Shown here one piece after another: positions 12,101 to 22,245 of a stretch of DNA of 64,000 nt; the stretch's first letter is position 1, and every line of letters begins with the position of its first letter. Location: NCBI GenBank assembly GCA_018806985.1, contig JADANN010000290.1:310001-374000 (forward strand), in the 5' to 3' direction. Source of the DNA: Angiostrongylus vasorum (Eukaryota; Nematoda; Chromadorea; Rhabditida; Metastrongylidae). Position numbers and translations under genes: made by a program. The notes beneath the pieces were generated by a model that had not been told where the DNA came from, searched no databases, and saw only the letters and a program-made list of their open reading frames with translations.

Positions 12101-12892
12101 GTAATTATCGCGTATGGTCGAAAAACCTGGATGTCAGTACTAACCGAAAATTAGGCCTCATCCGTTGCGGCGGCCACGATGAATTAGACGCACTTCCAGA
12201 AAGGGTTAATAACGCCTTTTTTTTTCTTTCATGAAGAACTAATCACGAGACGTTTTCTAGGAAGAAATGATGCACGTGGCCAACTTTTTACCTAAACTGA
12301 CTGCTTTGAGTATAACTGTGAGGTGAAATTTTTCTAAATAGTAAGGAATTTGTTAAAATGCTACGGTAGTTCAAAATTCATTGTAGGAAAGCATATTAGA
12401 AGATTGGATAAATGCTTCAGTTGTCTTATTCTGTATTGGATTGATTGTTGGCTAAATGTCTGAGCGTAGTTAGTGCAACGCGCGGCTCGCAATTCACGTT
12501 TATGCGTTAAGTGGTTCGATCTCACGGTGGGCTCCCACCGTAGCCTACTTTCTGCATATTTTTGAAATCATTAGGACATATGCAGTAGTTCTTATTGAGG
12601 CGATCTCATACACATGCTATGTAAGCCTCTTCATCCATCTCATTCATATTTTTTTCGACAATTTGACAACTAGAGCACGACCAATATTTCATTGTAATGA
12701 GATTGATTAACGCAATAGCAAGCGCCTCTTTTACATTCATGGGACTGAAAATGTTTGAATACAATTAGATTTGTATGTTCATCCTATGTAGTAACAATTG
12801 TTTCGTTTGCTGTGCGGGTAACGTCTGGATAACTACTTGTTTACGTAGCCACAAAGCCTTTCATCCATTGTGCATTTGTGCAGCTTTTATAA

Positions 12893-13162
12893 AAAAGATA
12901 AAGCATGCGTTGAGGGGGGATGCGCGATATGTTTGGCTCCATTCATAGCATCGTCGTTAGAGGTGATTGAATGCATATGTGGCCTATTTAATGACTTGCA
13001 GTAACCTATGATTTAACAAGTCAGTTCTGCAATCCTTCCAGATAGATCTGGTACCAATTTTCTGACCACGGAGGGATAGAAGGCTTGGTGAACTCGGGGG
13101 CACGGGATTGAACCAAAGACTGCGTAGGTAATGCAGAGCGCCGCCAACTGCGCTACACGTGC
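12893..13162 (-). mobile_element. SINE1 retroposon
   Basis: Reverse copy: AAGATAAAGCATGCGTTGAG to CCGCCAACTGCGCTACACGT, directly followed by a TA array and a SINE2 copy. Confidence 0.8.
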
Positions 13163-13189
13163 TTCTATTGTAGTGTATATACATATATA

Positions 13190-13568
13190 TATATTTAGTT
13201 ACTTGGTTATTTGGACGGCCCGTCCTCACTGGTTGTGCAGGCTCCAGCATAGTCTCCATTTTCTGAGTTTTGCTGGTTTAGCCACCGTCTTTCCCTGGAG
13301 TCCCGAGGTCAGCCTGGCCAAAGTCTGCCGCAGGTCGTCACCACCAGGCAGTCGCAGCCCTTGTGGACCAGAGGGAGATTTGCCACTATGCGACGAGTTT
13401 GATACCAGGGTGGTGGTGTATCCTGGTATTGGTTTACTCTTAGCAGGGCTTCTTGGTGGAAACTCCGGACTCCTTTTCAGCTTGGGGGACCCTGCAGCGG
13501 ATGAGTCTCCCGCTGTACATTACAGCCCGACATTCAGGAACACCCACGATGAGGCAGTAAACCGTTAG
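13190..13568 (-). mobile_element. SINE2 retroposon in an AT array
   Basis: From TTACTTGGTTATTTGGACGG to GATGAGGCAGTAAACCGTT. TATACATATATA-type sequence lies on both sides, consistent with insertion into a pre-existing TA-rich array. Confidence 0.82.
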
Positions 13569-13569
13569 G

Positions 13570-13624
13570 ATATACATATGTATATATGTATATATATATA
13601 TATATGTATGTATATATATGTATT
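13570..13624. repeat. TA/GTAT microsatellite
   Basis: Array of ATATGTAT units at the head end of the adjacent SINE2 copy. Confidence 0.85.
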
Positions 13625-15480
13625 TGGAATTATATTCAACTTTCGTCCTCAACAAATAAGCGGATTCAGTATGATGCATGACTGCACTAAAAAGAGCGTC
13701 GTCGATACCGCGAGATACACTTTCCCACGACGGCCGGCACCAACCAAGCCAGCGCCGAAGACGTCGCGTGTGCCTCGTTTCTTATGAGCTTTATTAGAGC
13801 CCATTTCCTTAGGGAAAAAAAGCTCATCTTCCAAGAATGTATTCCATCCATCCTGTCAAGTACATGAAGAATTTGTCGATTGTTCAAAAATCTCTTCTAA
13901 ACTGAAAAAGCGGTCTTTTCATGACTAGGAGACGGTATGGGAGTGTGAAAACACTACAGGGCACCTTTTTCAGCGAAAAAATCGAATAAATGTAGAGAGT
14001 AGTGGTCAAAGTCATTCAATTTACATAAAGCGAAAACATGGTGCTGGATAGGTGAAATCGTCTTTACAATATAATATAATCCTGCGAAATCCTATTTATG
14101 AATATTTTGAATTCAATACCTGTTTTGGTTGTTATTTTGGCGTAATATACTATTGCTCACGTTCGTTCTTCATTCGGGCAAACGTTGTCTATCCGTCGCT
14201 ACCGCGTCATTCTATCAAAAAACTTCGCTATCACCTGTTCCTTTTAGAAGAGTCTGAGCCAACTTTTCAACAGTTGAACCGGGCACATTATGGGTTACTT
14301 CGATATCCATCTATCCATCGTGTTATTTCTACCTAGATGACCAGTAAAACCGAAATATGTTGTCTTACGAAAAGCTAAACTGTGTTCTTCGGCGATCAGA
14401 CTCGACAAGGAGCTGTCCCTGAGAATTAAATTCTGGTTTGAGATGTCCATAGTCCTTTTTTTTTGAACAGACTGTTGTTTCCAGCAGCCTAATGAAACTT
14501 CGATGAATTCTGGTGAGAGTAATTTCAGCATATCGGCCGCCTCCACGTGATTTCCATTGAACTTGTTTGTTTTGTTGAGCTCGTTGAACTTTCGCCTTAA
14601 GACCGCTGCGGTTGTTTGCTATTTCATAAGGAGAGAACCACAAGTTTAAAAAACTGTAGTAATTGGAAAATAAGGAAACATTTGCAGAATTCTGAGGACT
14701 TATTGTTTATGATTCTTGATTTCTGAAATTGTCACTGTTCTATGTGAAATGCAGAGAATTAACGCTCAAGTAAGAATGGGAGCTTTTAAAGAAGGTATGA
14801 AAGGGTTCCACTGGGTAACCGAAGTCGATCTAGTAAATGAAAGGTGGCCCAATTCATGTGTAGGTTCTAGATGACATCATATCTTATCGTAAACATCCTA
14901 ACTTTATCCCTTGACATCTTGGGATGTCGACTTGTTTCTTTTTAAAGAACCAGAAGTAGGAGTTCCTCCGTCGTACTGCCAAGCTTAGGGAGAGAATTTC
15001 GGTGACGTTTTTTGTCTCTTTATGAATCTACTGCACTATTGTACTTGATTAGGTAATGACGATGAATACTAGTGATTTTTTGCTTCTCCTTTTTTTCGTC
15101 AGCGACTTCGAGCACTAGTACTTAATTTCCGTTCGCAGCGCTTCGCAGGTTTCTAATCCCGAGAGTTTCTCTTATCACCTTATGGGAAAGGATTTGCATG
15201 CCGTCTGAAATTTTTGTTAGCTTAATCATTATCTGTGAAACACATTATTAAACTAGAATATCTCCAGCCATTACTGTGATAATCTAGGATTGAACAAAAA
15301 TGATTCCCTATTTAATCTCTGCGAACCATGTCTTTAGAGTACAGACCACTTCGGTGATTTATGTGATAATCTGAGATTGAAGAAAATGCTCTACTAACCG
15401 ACTTTTCCTTAACCTCGGCATGAACAACCAATACACTTGTTTAGATTGTTCAGCTTACACGATTTGGTTAGATATTTTTT
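13625..15480. other. No gene seen; one CpG-richer patch
   Basis: Mostly featureless AT-rich DNA. A patch at 13690-13830 is richer in CpG and open on both strands (minus frame from ATG near 13804 reads MGSNKAHKKRGTRDVFGAG). It has no splice support and I do not recognise a protein. Confidence 0.4.
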
Positions 15481-15486
15481 CGGCTG

Positions 15487-16125
15487 AAGTCTCGACGTCT
15501 TAGTCTTCTTCAGAGGTGGTAATCGAAGCCGATGGCTTACAGTCGTTCTTCGTCGCGTTTTAAGTATTCGCAGTCTTATCGAGTCCTATCTTCTTAAATG
15601 GAGCGCCAATTGAATGAAGTAACCTCATTGGGCGGTGTCCTTTTATACAGGACGGTTACTGACTGATTGTCGACAATTCATCCTGTAGCACTCGGTATTA
15701 GAATAGCTACCAGATAGAGTAGTAGGACTTTACTAAGCCGACTTTCGACGGCGTGAATAGTCAATGTGTAATCAATAGTAATAACAGCAGTAATCAGTGA
15801 CAGTCAATGCAATCAATATCTGAACGGACGTGTTAATAACTCACGTTGAGGTCAAGTGAAATTCGGTATGGTAAAGTATTGTCATTCCGGATGTGGTAGT
15901 TGTTGCAACATTGACTGTTACAAGATGGATTGTCGGCATGAAGAGAAGTCATCATCAGTCCACAATCAATCAAAAACTGTTCTGTTAAAAGAATACCTCC
16001 AAGTGGGGTTACTTCTTTGGAGCGGTGCCCCACGCGAGAAGTGCTCACACCACGAGGACGAATGACTGTGGAGCATCGATTCGAATCAATCGGCTCTGAA
16101 GAAGACGAAGACATCGAAACGTTGG
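15487..16125. repeat. Foldback element, Penelope-arm related
   Basis: Diverged inverted arms about 15487-15720 and 15880-16125 share the order GTCTTCGTCTTCTTCAGAG, CCACAGTC, GAAGTAACC and GATTGT. Each arm carries the hammerhead-like segment at its outer end (the left one decayed). Confidence 0.65.
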
Positions 16126-16127
16126 CC
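16092..16127 (+). ncRNA. Hammerhead-like motif in foldback element
   Basis: GGCT, CTGAAGA, variable hairpin, GAAAC, GTT, GGCC. The outer stem pairs GGCT with GGCC (one G-U). The inner stem is short (GA/TC). Sits at the right arm of the 15487-16125 foldback. Confidence 0.3.
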
Positions 16128-16754
16128 TAGTAAAAGTTAAATAACAATCTCATGTAAGCCGAACAATTTACACAACTGTGTTGAGCAAAATGATTACCAG
16201 TTTAATTCCTGTGAGCCATTTCTTTGAAATATTAGAATTTGTTTATGCGCTCTGCTTGGAATAACTGTATTCGGCACTTCAGTAAAAGTTTGTCGGAGCT
16301 TAGCGCAAAACGTAAAGTGTGGAACGTTAAGGAAAGTAGCACACAAAGTAGAGCGCTCTTTAGTGTTACTTGTACACATTTGAGGCGCTTCCAATTTGTG
16401 CTGGAGCACAATTTTTCATAACACTCACCTCGTACAGGTTACAATGGTAGTTGTAACGTTACGAATTCGGAGTGAAATCTGTCGTGGTGGCATCAATGTC
16501 GACTTACTTGTTTGGTGTATGTCATTTCAGAGTAGGTGTATGCCTGCGTAATGGGTTTCAAACGACACTATTCCATTCACTGCATTTTCTATGTACATTG
16601 CTATGAGACAAATGATGAATAGGGAATGGGTTAACTAGGGTTGTCAACTTGCTAGATTCCTAGTTCAGTAATATTACAACTTGTTATTTTTCTCTTTTGT
16701 TCCAATTTCCTTGATACCCGTAGTGTCATTTGGTAGGCGATAACGCAGTGGTTA

Positions 16755-17042
16755 GTGATACCGTTGATCAGGAAGCAAAAGGCGTTGGTTCTGTCCAACC
16801 CCTACGCTCTTCTCCAGACCACGTGGGACCGCCTTAACCCGGTTATATCCAAGATTGCAAAGAAGATTGTCCCACCGGCATTTTACGACATTGATAAAGG
16901 AGACGAAGTGCTGAAACAGCAGCTGAAACAAAATCCAAAATGTTCGCAGGCCATTGTGGATGATGAGTGCGAGGAAAACGAACAGAATGCGAGAAGTGCT
17001 TTGATGTGCACAGTAAATGTTATGACGGGTCATGTAAAATAA
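16755..17042 (+). CDS. 95-codon reading frame, unknown, with tRNA-like head and A-tail
   Basis: The deduced protein is mostly charged and soluble (WDRLNPVISKIAKKIVPPAF, then a DIDKGDEVLKQQL segment and two Cys), with composition unlike the surrounding shadow frames. It begins inside a tRNA-like segment (box A-like TAACGCAGTGGTTAG at 16741, box B-like GGTTCTGTCC) and ends just before AATAAA and an A-run at 17037-17049. It could be a retroposed exon fragment or a terminal exon entered at TCTCCAG (16824). I do not recognise the protein. Confidence 0.3.
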   Translation: MIPLIRKQKALVLSNPYALLQTTWDRLNPVISKIAKKIVPPAFYDIDKGDEVLKQQLKQNPKCSQAIVDDECEENEQNARSALMCTVNVMTGHVK

Positions 17043-17568
17043 AAAAAACCATGGGACCTACCGTATGCTGGTGCTCGTTTGTATGCTTTTTTCTACTGAG
17101 CTTTACTAATACGTAGTTATGCGACAATCCCACACAAATGTTGTCGATTGTAGAGTTTTTTTTTGGGGTGGAGCTTTGAGACAACCTTACTAGCGCTTTC
17201 TCTGCTCGTCACTACAAGCAGGTTAGTAGTTCTTGTAGGGAAAGTCAGAATTTACAACTTCGTTTCCAATTTGGTGTAAAGTATTAACCATTTTCTGGTG
17301 CTAATCTACTAATAGTTGGGCTTCTGATTTGAGACGTCAGTCAGCACTCATCCCAGGTAAGTCGATTTGGATAGAAACTGCTGTCTTAGTTGACAACATT
17401 TTTTTGCACATCGTCTCTGATGCTGCTTGCTAACAAATTTGTGTTGCATAATTTAAAGTTCTTAAATCATACGTCCGACTTTCTATTAACCTTGGCATTG
17501 ATCAAGTAATTCTTCGTATTCTTGTTGAGCAAACACGAGGTGTTATTTTTATTCTTTATTCACGAACC

Positions 17569-17605
17569 AGCTGACGTTTCGGCGGATTTCGCCTTCCTCA
17601 GAGCC
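17569..17605 (-). ncRNA. Hammerhead-ribozyme-like motif in Penelope arm
   Basis: On the minus strand the order is GGCT, CTGAGGA, a bulged A, stem GGCG/CGCC with a 5-base loop, GAAAC, GTC, AGCT. This has the CUGANGA and GAAA boxes, the GUC cleavage triplet and pairing flanks (GGCT with AGCT). Stem III would be only AC/GU, which needs pairing between two molecules, as proposed for Penelope-type hammerheads. The bulged A before stem II is non-canonical. Confidence 0.45.
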
Positions 17606-17814
17606 TGGAAAGGTCAAGTTGATAGCAATCCATTCGGCCAAACACCTCCATAACCAAACAGAGAAAACGCTGAACCAAGATTTCAATCACATTGAACACA
17701 GCTTTGTACACTCACCGCTTTCTATGAGTCTTCCACTGAGTATGTGGCGTGGAGACCAACCGCACAGAATCCACATGGAAGCGTAATGTGCTCCTCCCAC
17801 CAGAGTAATAGACT

Positions 17815-18560
17815 AATATATTGCCCAATATCACGCGTGATAATGAGGCATTCCTCCCTGCGATTCATTTGGGGACTGGAATTGATCTAGAACGCCTCGA
17901 GAGTTTTGCGCGCTTGTGTTCTCGATTCCTGTGCGAGGATCCTCACTTATACTTCAAAATCTTTGCCGTTATGTATCTGTGTCCTATGCATGCCCAGTGG
18001 GGCACTTGGTCTAACTTTAAGTTTACCGACTAGATGTTCTTTTTATGCGGACGCAGAGTGGTCTACCCGTTTCGCCAATGTATTCGTCTGCGCACGTTTT
18101 ACATGAGATCAGATAAACTGTACCCGAACTCATGCAATCACCTTCTCTACCATTGGGGGCAAATTATGCAATTTGCTTTGCACATAGACGGTCATATAGG
18201 CGGTTACGAACTAGTTGGCGCATTAGAGTACTGGGTGGTATTTCAACTACGTTTACCGAATTCTCAAGACCCGTCTTTCTTAAGCAGCGTTTTATTATAG
18301 CTGCACTTACATCATTTGAGATGAAGGGTAGGATAAACGGGACGTTTTTATCGCTAGAGTGGTCATTTAGGGGCCTAGGATTTCCCCTACATCTATCCCG
18401 AGCTACAGTTTCATAGCCATTAGAAATGGCTATTTGCCGTGCCAAGTTCCGGGGCTCCTCTCTCTGCTCTCTTCCCGTGCACACGTTGGTTGCTTTTTTG
18501 AAACATGTTTCTCACAAGGGCCCTTTTCGTGTGAGGGGAGTGAGAAGAGAGGTAATGAAC
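17815..18560 (-). pseudogene. Decayed Penelope-like ORF end with GIY-YIG endonuclease
   Basis: Read on the minus strand: NVPFILPFISNDVSAAIIKR (near 18340), VVEIPPSTLMRQLVRNRLYD (near 18230), then after a TAA stop GREGDCMSSGTVYLIS, CADEYIGETGRPLCVRIK and, after a frameshift near 18035, further fragments ending MNRREECLIITRDI (near 17830). VYLI..EYIGETG is the GIY-YIG nuclease core, the endonuclease fused to RT in Penelope-like elements. Several stops and one frameshift make it inactive. Confidence 0.88.
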
Positions 18561-18837
18561 CAAGATGTTTTTACTACTTGGGTTTCGGTACCACTTTATA
18601 ATGTAGCCATTTTCAAAATGTTATTGTCATTCCGATGGGATGGGCACATTACGCTTCCATGTGAACTCTGTGCGGTTGGTCTCCACGCGACATACTCAGT
18701 GGAAGACTCATAGAAAGCAGTGAGTGTGCAAAGAAGCTATTCAGTGTTTAATGCGATTAAAACCTTGGTTTAGCGTTTTCTCTGTTTGGTTATGGAGGTG
18801 TTTGGCCGAATAGATTGCTGTCAACTTGACCTTTCCA

Positions 18838-18874
18838 GGCTCTGAGGAAGGCGAAATCCGCCGAAACGTCAGGT
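18838..18874 (+). ncRNA. Hammerhead-like motif, second arm of the Penelope remnant
   Basis: Identical 29-base core to the motif at 17569-17605 but on the + strand. The 3' flank is AGGT instead of AGCT, so the outer stem loses one pair. Confidence 0.4.
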
Positions 18875-18887
18875 TGTTCGTGAATAA

Positions 18888-19268
18888 CTTGACACTTGAA
18901 CGGCCCATCCTCACTGGTTGTGCGGGCCCCAGCATAATCGCCATTTATGGGAGATTTGCTGGTTAGGCCATTGTGGTTCCCTGGAATCTCGAGGTCAGCC
19001 TGGCCAAAGTCTGCCCCAAGTCTTCACCACCACGGGCAGTCGCAGCCCTTGTGGATCAGAGGGAGATTTGCCACCATGCGACTTTGATATCAAGACGGTG
19101 GCGGATCCTGCTATTGGTTTACTCTTAGCTAGGCTTCCTGATGGAAACGCCGGACTCCTTCTCAGCTTGAGAGACCCTGCCGGGGGGAACGAATCCACCC
19201 GCTGTACATCGCAGTCCGACACCCAGAAACACCTCCCAGCCACGATGAGGCGGTAAACCGTTGGGAGG
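18888..19268 (-). mobile_element. SINE2 retroposon inserted in Penelope arm
   Basis: Flanked by a 12-bp duplication GTTCGTGAATAA at 18876-18887 and 19269-19280. The Penelope arm resumes on both sides, so SINE2 is the younger insertion. Confidence 0.9.
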
Positions 19269-19757
19269 GTTCGTGAATAAAGAATAAAAAAATAACACCT
19301 AGTGTTTGCTCAACAAGATTACGGAGAATTAAAGTTCTTATCTTTTCGATTTCCGTTCTTCAAATCATTTTTTTATGCCGTATCTGTCTGAGATATAATC
19401 CAGTGGAGTTATTCCCATTCACCGTGTATTCCGAAGGTCATAGAACAACTTTCGTTGAGAGTCCGTTCGTAAGGTAGTCGTCCACTTTTCTACATCACCG
19501 TCTGCACTGCTTTAATCGGGAAGCACTGGATTATTGCTCCACCCAGGTTGCTGCAATGCTCTCACTCTCAGTAAAATTGCAGCAGCATATGTTATAAGCA
19601 CTCAATAATTTCTTAAAGTCCAAACCACTTGTTTTCTACGTTTATGGATTCGAGTCACTCTCGTGATCTAATGTCATCTCATGTTATCCGTTTTCGTAGT
19701 GAAAGTCCATTCTATAGCAAGCAGAATAAGGTTAATTGGCATATAGCAAAGCAACGG

Positions 19758-20044
19758 AGCACGTGTAGTGCAGTGCTTAGAGATACCCTGTAATAAACAA
19801 ATGATTGTTGGTTTGATCTCGCCTCTGATCTCACCAAAGCTTCCATCCTTCCAGGGTGGGTAAATTGGTAAGAGATTTGCTTGAGAGGGTAGCAGCACTG
19901 ATTTGATGCATCGGTGTGCAACCATGATTCATTATCGAGGATCAGATATGCATTCAATCGCGTCATACGATGCTTAATGAAGTTGAATGCATGGCGCTTC
20001 CCGCGTGGGTTTGATCAACGCTGCCGAAAAGCTTCGTCCTTTCC
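19758..20044 (+). mobile_element. SINE1 retroposon
   Basis: GCACGTGTAGTGCAGTGCTT head, box B GGTTTGATCTC (19810), full body, tail AAGCTTCGTCCTTTCC. Confidence 0.83.
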
Positions 20045-20702
20045 ATAGCAAAGCAATATTTTCAGCACCGACTTCCATATAGTCGACGCATGAGTGGTCA
20101 ATATCCTGGGTTATTGATTGGTTTACGGATGATTGTTTTAGAATGATATTCTGGCTAATGCTTCGAAGCCAGCGATTGAGATTCGTCCTGTATAAATGTC
20201 CATTGCTGGAAAAAGCAGTGTATTCATGCGATGTTCAACTTCACTGGATTGGACTCGATGGGAGAACGAAAATCTACAGCGCGAAAACTGCGCCAAACAC
20301 TTGATGCTCTGAAGAAGTCAAAAATATGCATATGATATGATAAGCTTATGAATAGACCAATATATTAATCATCCATGTTAAGATTAAATGAAAGTCAATA
20401 TTGAAAATATCTACAGACACATATCTATTTCTGAAGCTGGTCACAGCTGTACCTAGTCCCTCTTGCTCTGTAAATGAGCAAGTCTAGAAGATTTAATGCT
20501 ATTGTAGTGACGAATTCCGGACATTAGCCAATCAACGTCACTTTTAGCTCGCTCCGCCTTCGGAGTGCAATGACATCATTTCTGTTCATCAACAAGAATG
20601 ACGTTGAGACGCGTGGGCAGAAGCCCTCGAGCAATGTGAGAGAGCGTGACGAGTGCAGAATAGCCAAACCAGGCCATAGATGGTTCTAGAAGGTAGCTGT
20701 GA

Positions 20703-20839
20703 GAGCTCGGCGAAACGGGGATTGAAAACAGCGCCGAGATAACCAGTTCTGAGGCGAGAGTGCTGGATCGAAAGCGACGAGATAGCGGCAGAGCGACGGA
20801 GGCGCCCATTCTGCCCTGTGGGCGGGGCGATCGCCACCC

Positions 20840-20881
<42 letters not shown>

Positions 20882-21062
20882 GTCGTCGTCGTCATCGTCG
20901 ACGTCGTCGTCATCTTCGGGGCGGACCGACTGGACACCGCTGGCGGCAGGCTTGGCATTGATCGCCATCGTCAGAAGGAAGGAGCGCTTGTCATCGTCAT
21001 CATCGTCCACGAATCTAATGCATTCAACAAGGAAGCGTATAGTGTCACATTGGCCTAGAGGG
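20703..21062 (+). other. Possible upstream TENT5 exon with TCG repeat (5' UTR or coding)
   Basis: This CpG-rich island stands out in AT-rich DNA. Its + frame is open from 20703 to a perfect donor GTGAGT at 21063 and ends in phase 0, matching the exon at 22147. It encodes a serine run from the TCG array. The only in-frame ATG is at 21018, so it would add about 29 residues upstream of the 22189 start, or be untranslated. The opposite strand is also open across the island as an Asp-rich frame (stop at 20576, first ATG near 21133), so coding direction is not proven. No clear acceptor is visible at its left edge, which would suit a first exon. Confidence 0.35.
20836..20906. repeat. TCG/CGA triplet microsatellite
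   Basis: Near-perfect array of TCG units with a few GTTG and GTCA interruptions, followed by a second short run near 20907-20920 and a third near 20993-21007. It reads as Ser on + and as Asp or Thr on the other strand depending on frame. It lies in the CpG-rich island upstream of the TENT5 coding exons. Confidence 0.9.
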
Positions 21063-22146
21063 GTGAGTGAATAGACATCGTTAGTCGTTCGTCGGTTCAA
21101 TTCCTTCGCATTGCTGATAAGCCGCTTCATTGATATGGCATCATCGTACAATGAATAATCCTCTTATCGAGGGAATTATGTAGTCTTTTTTAAGTTTGCT
21201 GTCATTTTGAGAAATCTCATAATTGCCTTTGAAGAAAGGCCTTCCGGGTCTTATAATGTGTTTTCTACCTAATACAATATTTATCCCAAGGGTTTTTTTT
21301 TCACTTTTTAACTCGTGTTCCTCAACATATTTCAGTTCACACTAGGTGATTTGCACTACCTGAGTTGGCCCATATTTCACACGCCATTTCAAGATTCTTC
21401 AACGAGATCCTTTTATCCGTTTCAGTTCGTTCGATTAACTGATTTATATTTAAGCATCGTTTCGAATTTTTTTCTTCTGTGGTGAACGTTTTTGAGGCGG
21501 CCATGTAACTTAATTAAGGTTTCAGTTTAATGATGCTTCATCCTCCTTCCTCCAGCCTCTTATTCATACTGATTCTACCTTGTACATTGAAACTTTGCCA
21601 AAAGTTGGCATCTTTGAACAATACCGTTTTGCTTTAAGTTTATATTCTTTTGAAAGTTAAACCTCCTGTTTGTAGCGAAAGATCACATTTCATCTACAAA
21701 GATCCGTCTGATACTGTAGGAACCACATATTTTACCTTCGTCATCTTCATCTTCATCATTTTACTACAATTGCTTCTGATGTCGAAGGTCATTTCTTTTA
21801 CCTACTGAATACGTCCGATATGCTGATGTAGGGGGCTCAACTCCAAAAACCTAGCTGATTTTCATTTGTGCCCGTGAGCCACGTTTTGCTTCGCTACTCA
21901 CGACCGTTGTTCAAACATGTCTTAAGTTCCTTTTACACTTTTGATGTTGAATCAAACTCTGTTTCTTCTTCCGTGTTGTCTCCGAATTCCATCAGCATAC
22001 ATGAATCAGGCACAATTCGATTTGATTGTTATTGATAATTTCCTTTTCACTCCTATAACTTTAAGGTAGTAGCTCTCATTGTGAAGAACTGAATATTCAT
22101 GTGGACTATATATAAGCTGTACCATACTCATTTTCAATAATTTCAG

Positions 22147-22245
22147 CTCACTGTGGCTCCTCGTACGCATAGTACAACGTCAAAAAGCATGATGGACAAT
22201 GGGGGACCGTATGTGACAAGCACAATGGAGCTTACGCGAAGACAG
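22147..22245 (+). CDS. tent-5: TENT5 first recognised exon (start codon inside)
   Basis: The exon is bounded by acceptor TTTCAG ending at 22146 and donor GTGCGA at 22246. All 33 codons are open in phase 0 at both ends. The last residues (MELTRRQ) join the next exon to give LTRRQINRL, the family's conserved N-terminal motif. Translation may begin at ATG 22189 or 22192. The 14 codons before that are also open and would be coding if the upstream exon ending at 21062 contributes a start. Confidence 0.8.

Larger units (their letters stand above)
17509..19330 (-). mobile_element. Penelope-like element remnant with inverted flanks
   Basis: An internal fragment on the minus strand (17815-18560) is flanked by near-identical inverted arms: 17509-17808 and 18631-18887 plus 19281-19330. 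The right arm is split by a SINE2 insertion (18888-19268). Long terminal arms in tandem or inverted order are typical of Penelope-like retroelements. The 5' part of the element, including reverse transcriptase, is missing. Confidence 0.82.

Noticed and set aside
12470..12545. Possible tRNA gene (TAGTTAGTGCAACGCG ... GGTTCGATCTC)
   Set aside because: Boxes A and B are present but no clean seven-base acceptor stem or anticodon arm could be drawn; more likely another tRNA-derived retroposon head.
13649..13834. Minus-strand frame MGSNKAHKKRGTRDVF, superficially like a ribosomal protein L21 start
   Set aside because: Resemblance ends after about 13 residues and the rest does not follow L21; no flanking splice sites or poly(A) tail.
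20576..21151. 191-codon Asp-rich minus-strand frame
   Set aside because: Poly-Asp comes from the TCG array; no acceptor upstream and only weak start options. Kept as an alternative under the upstream TENT5 exon entry, not called as a gene.
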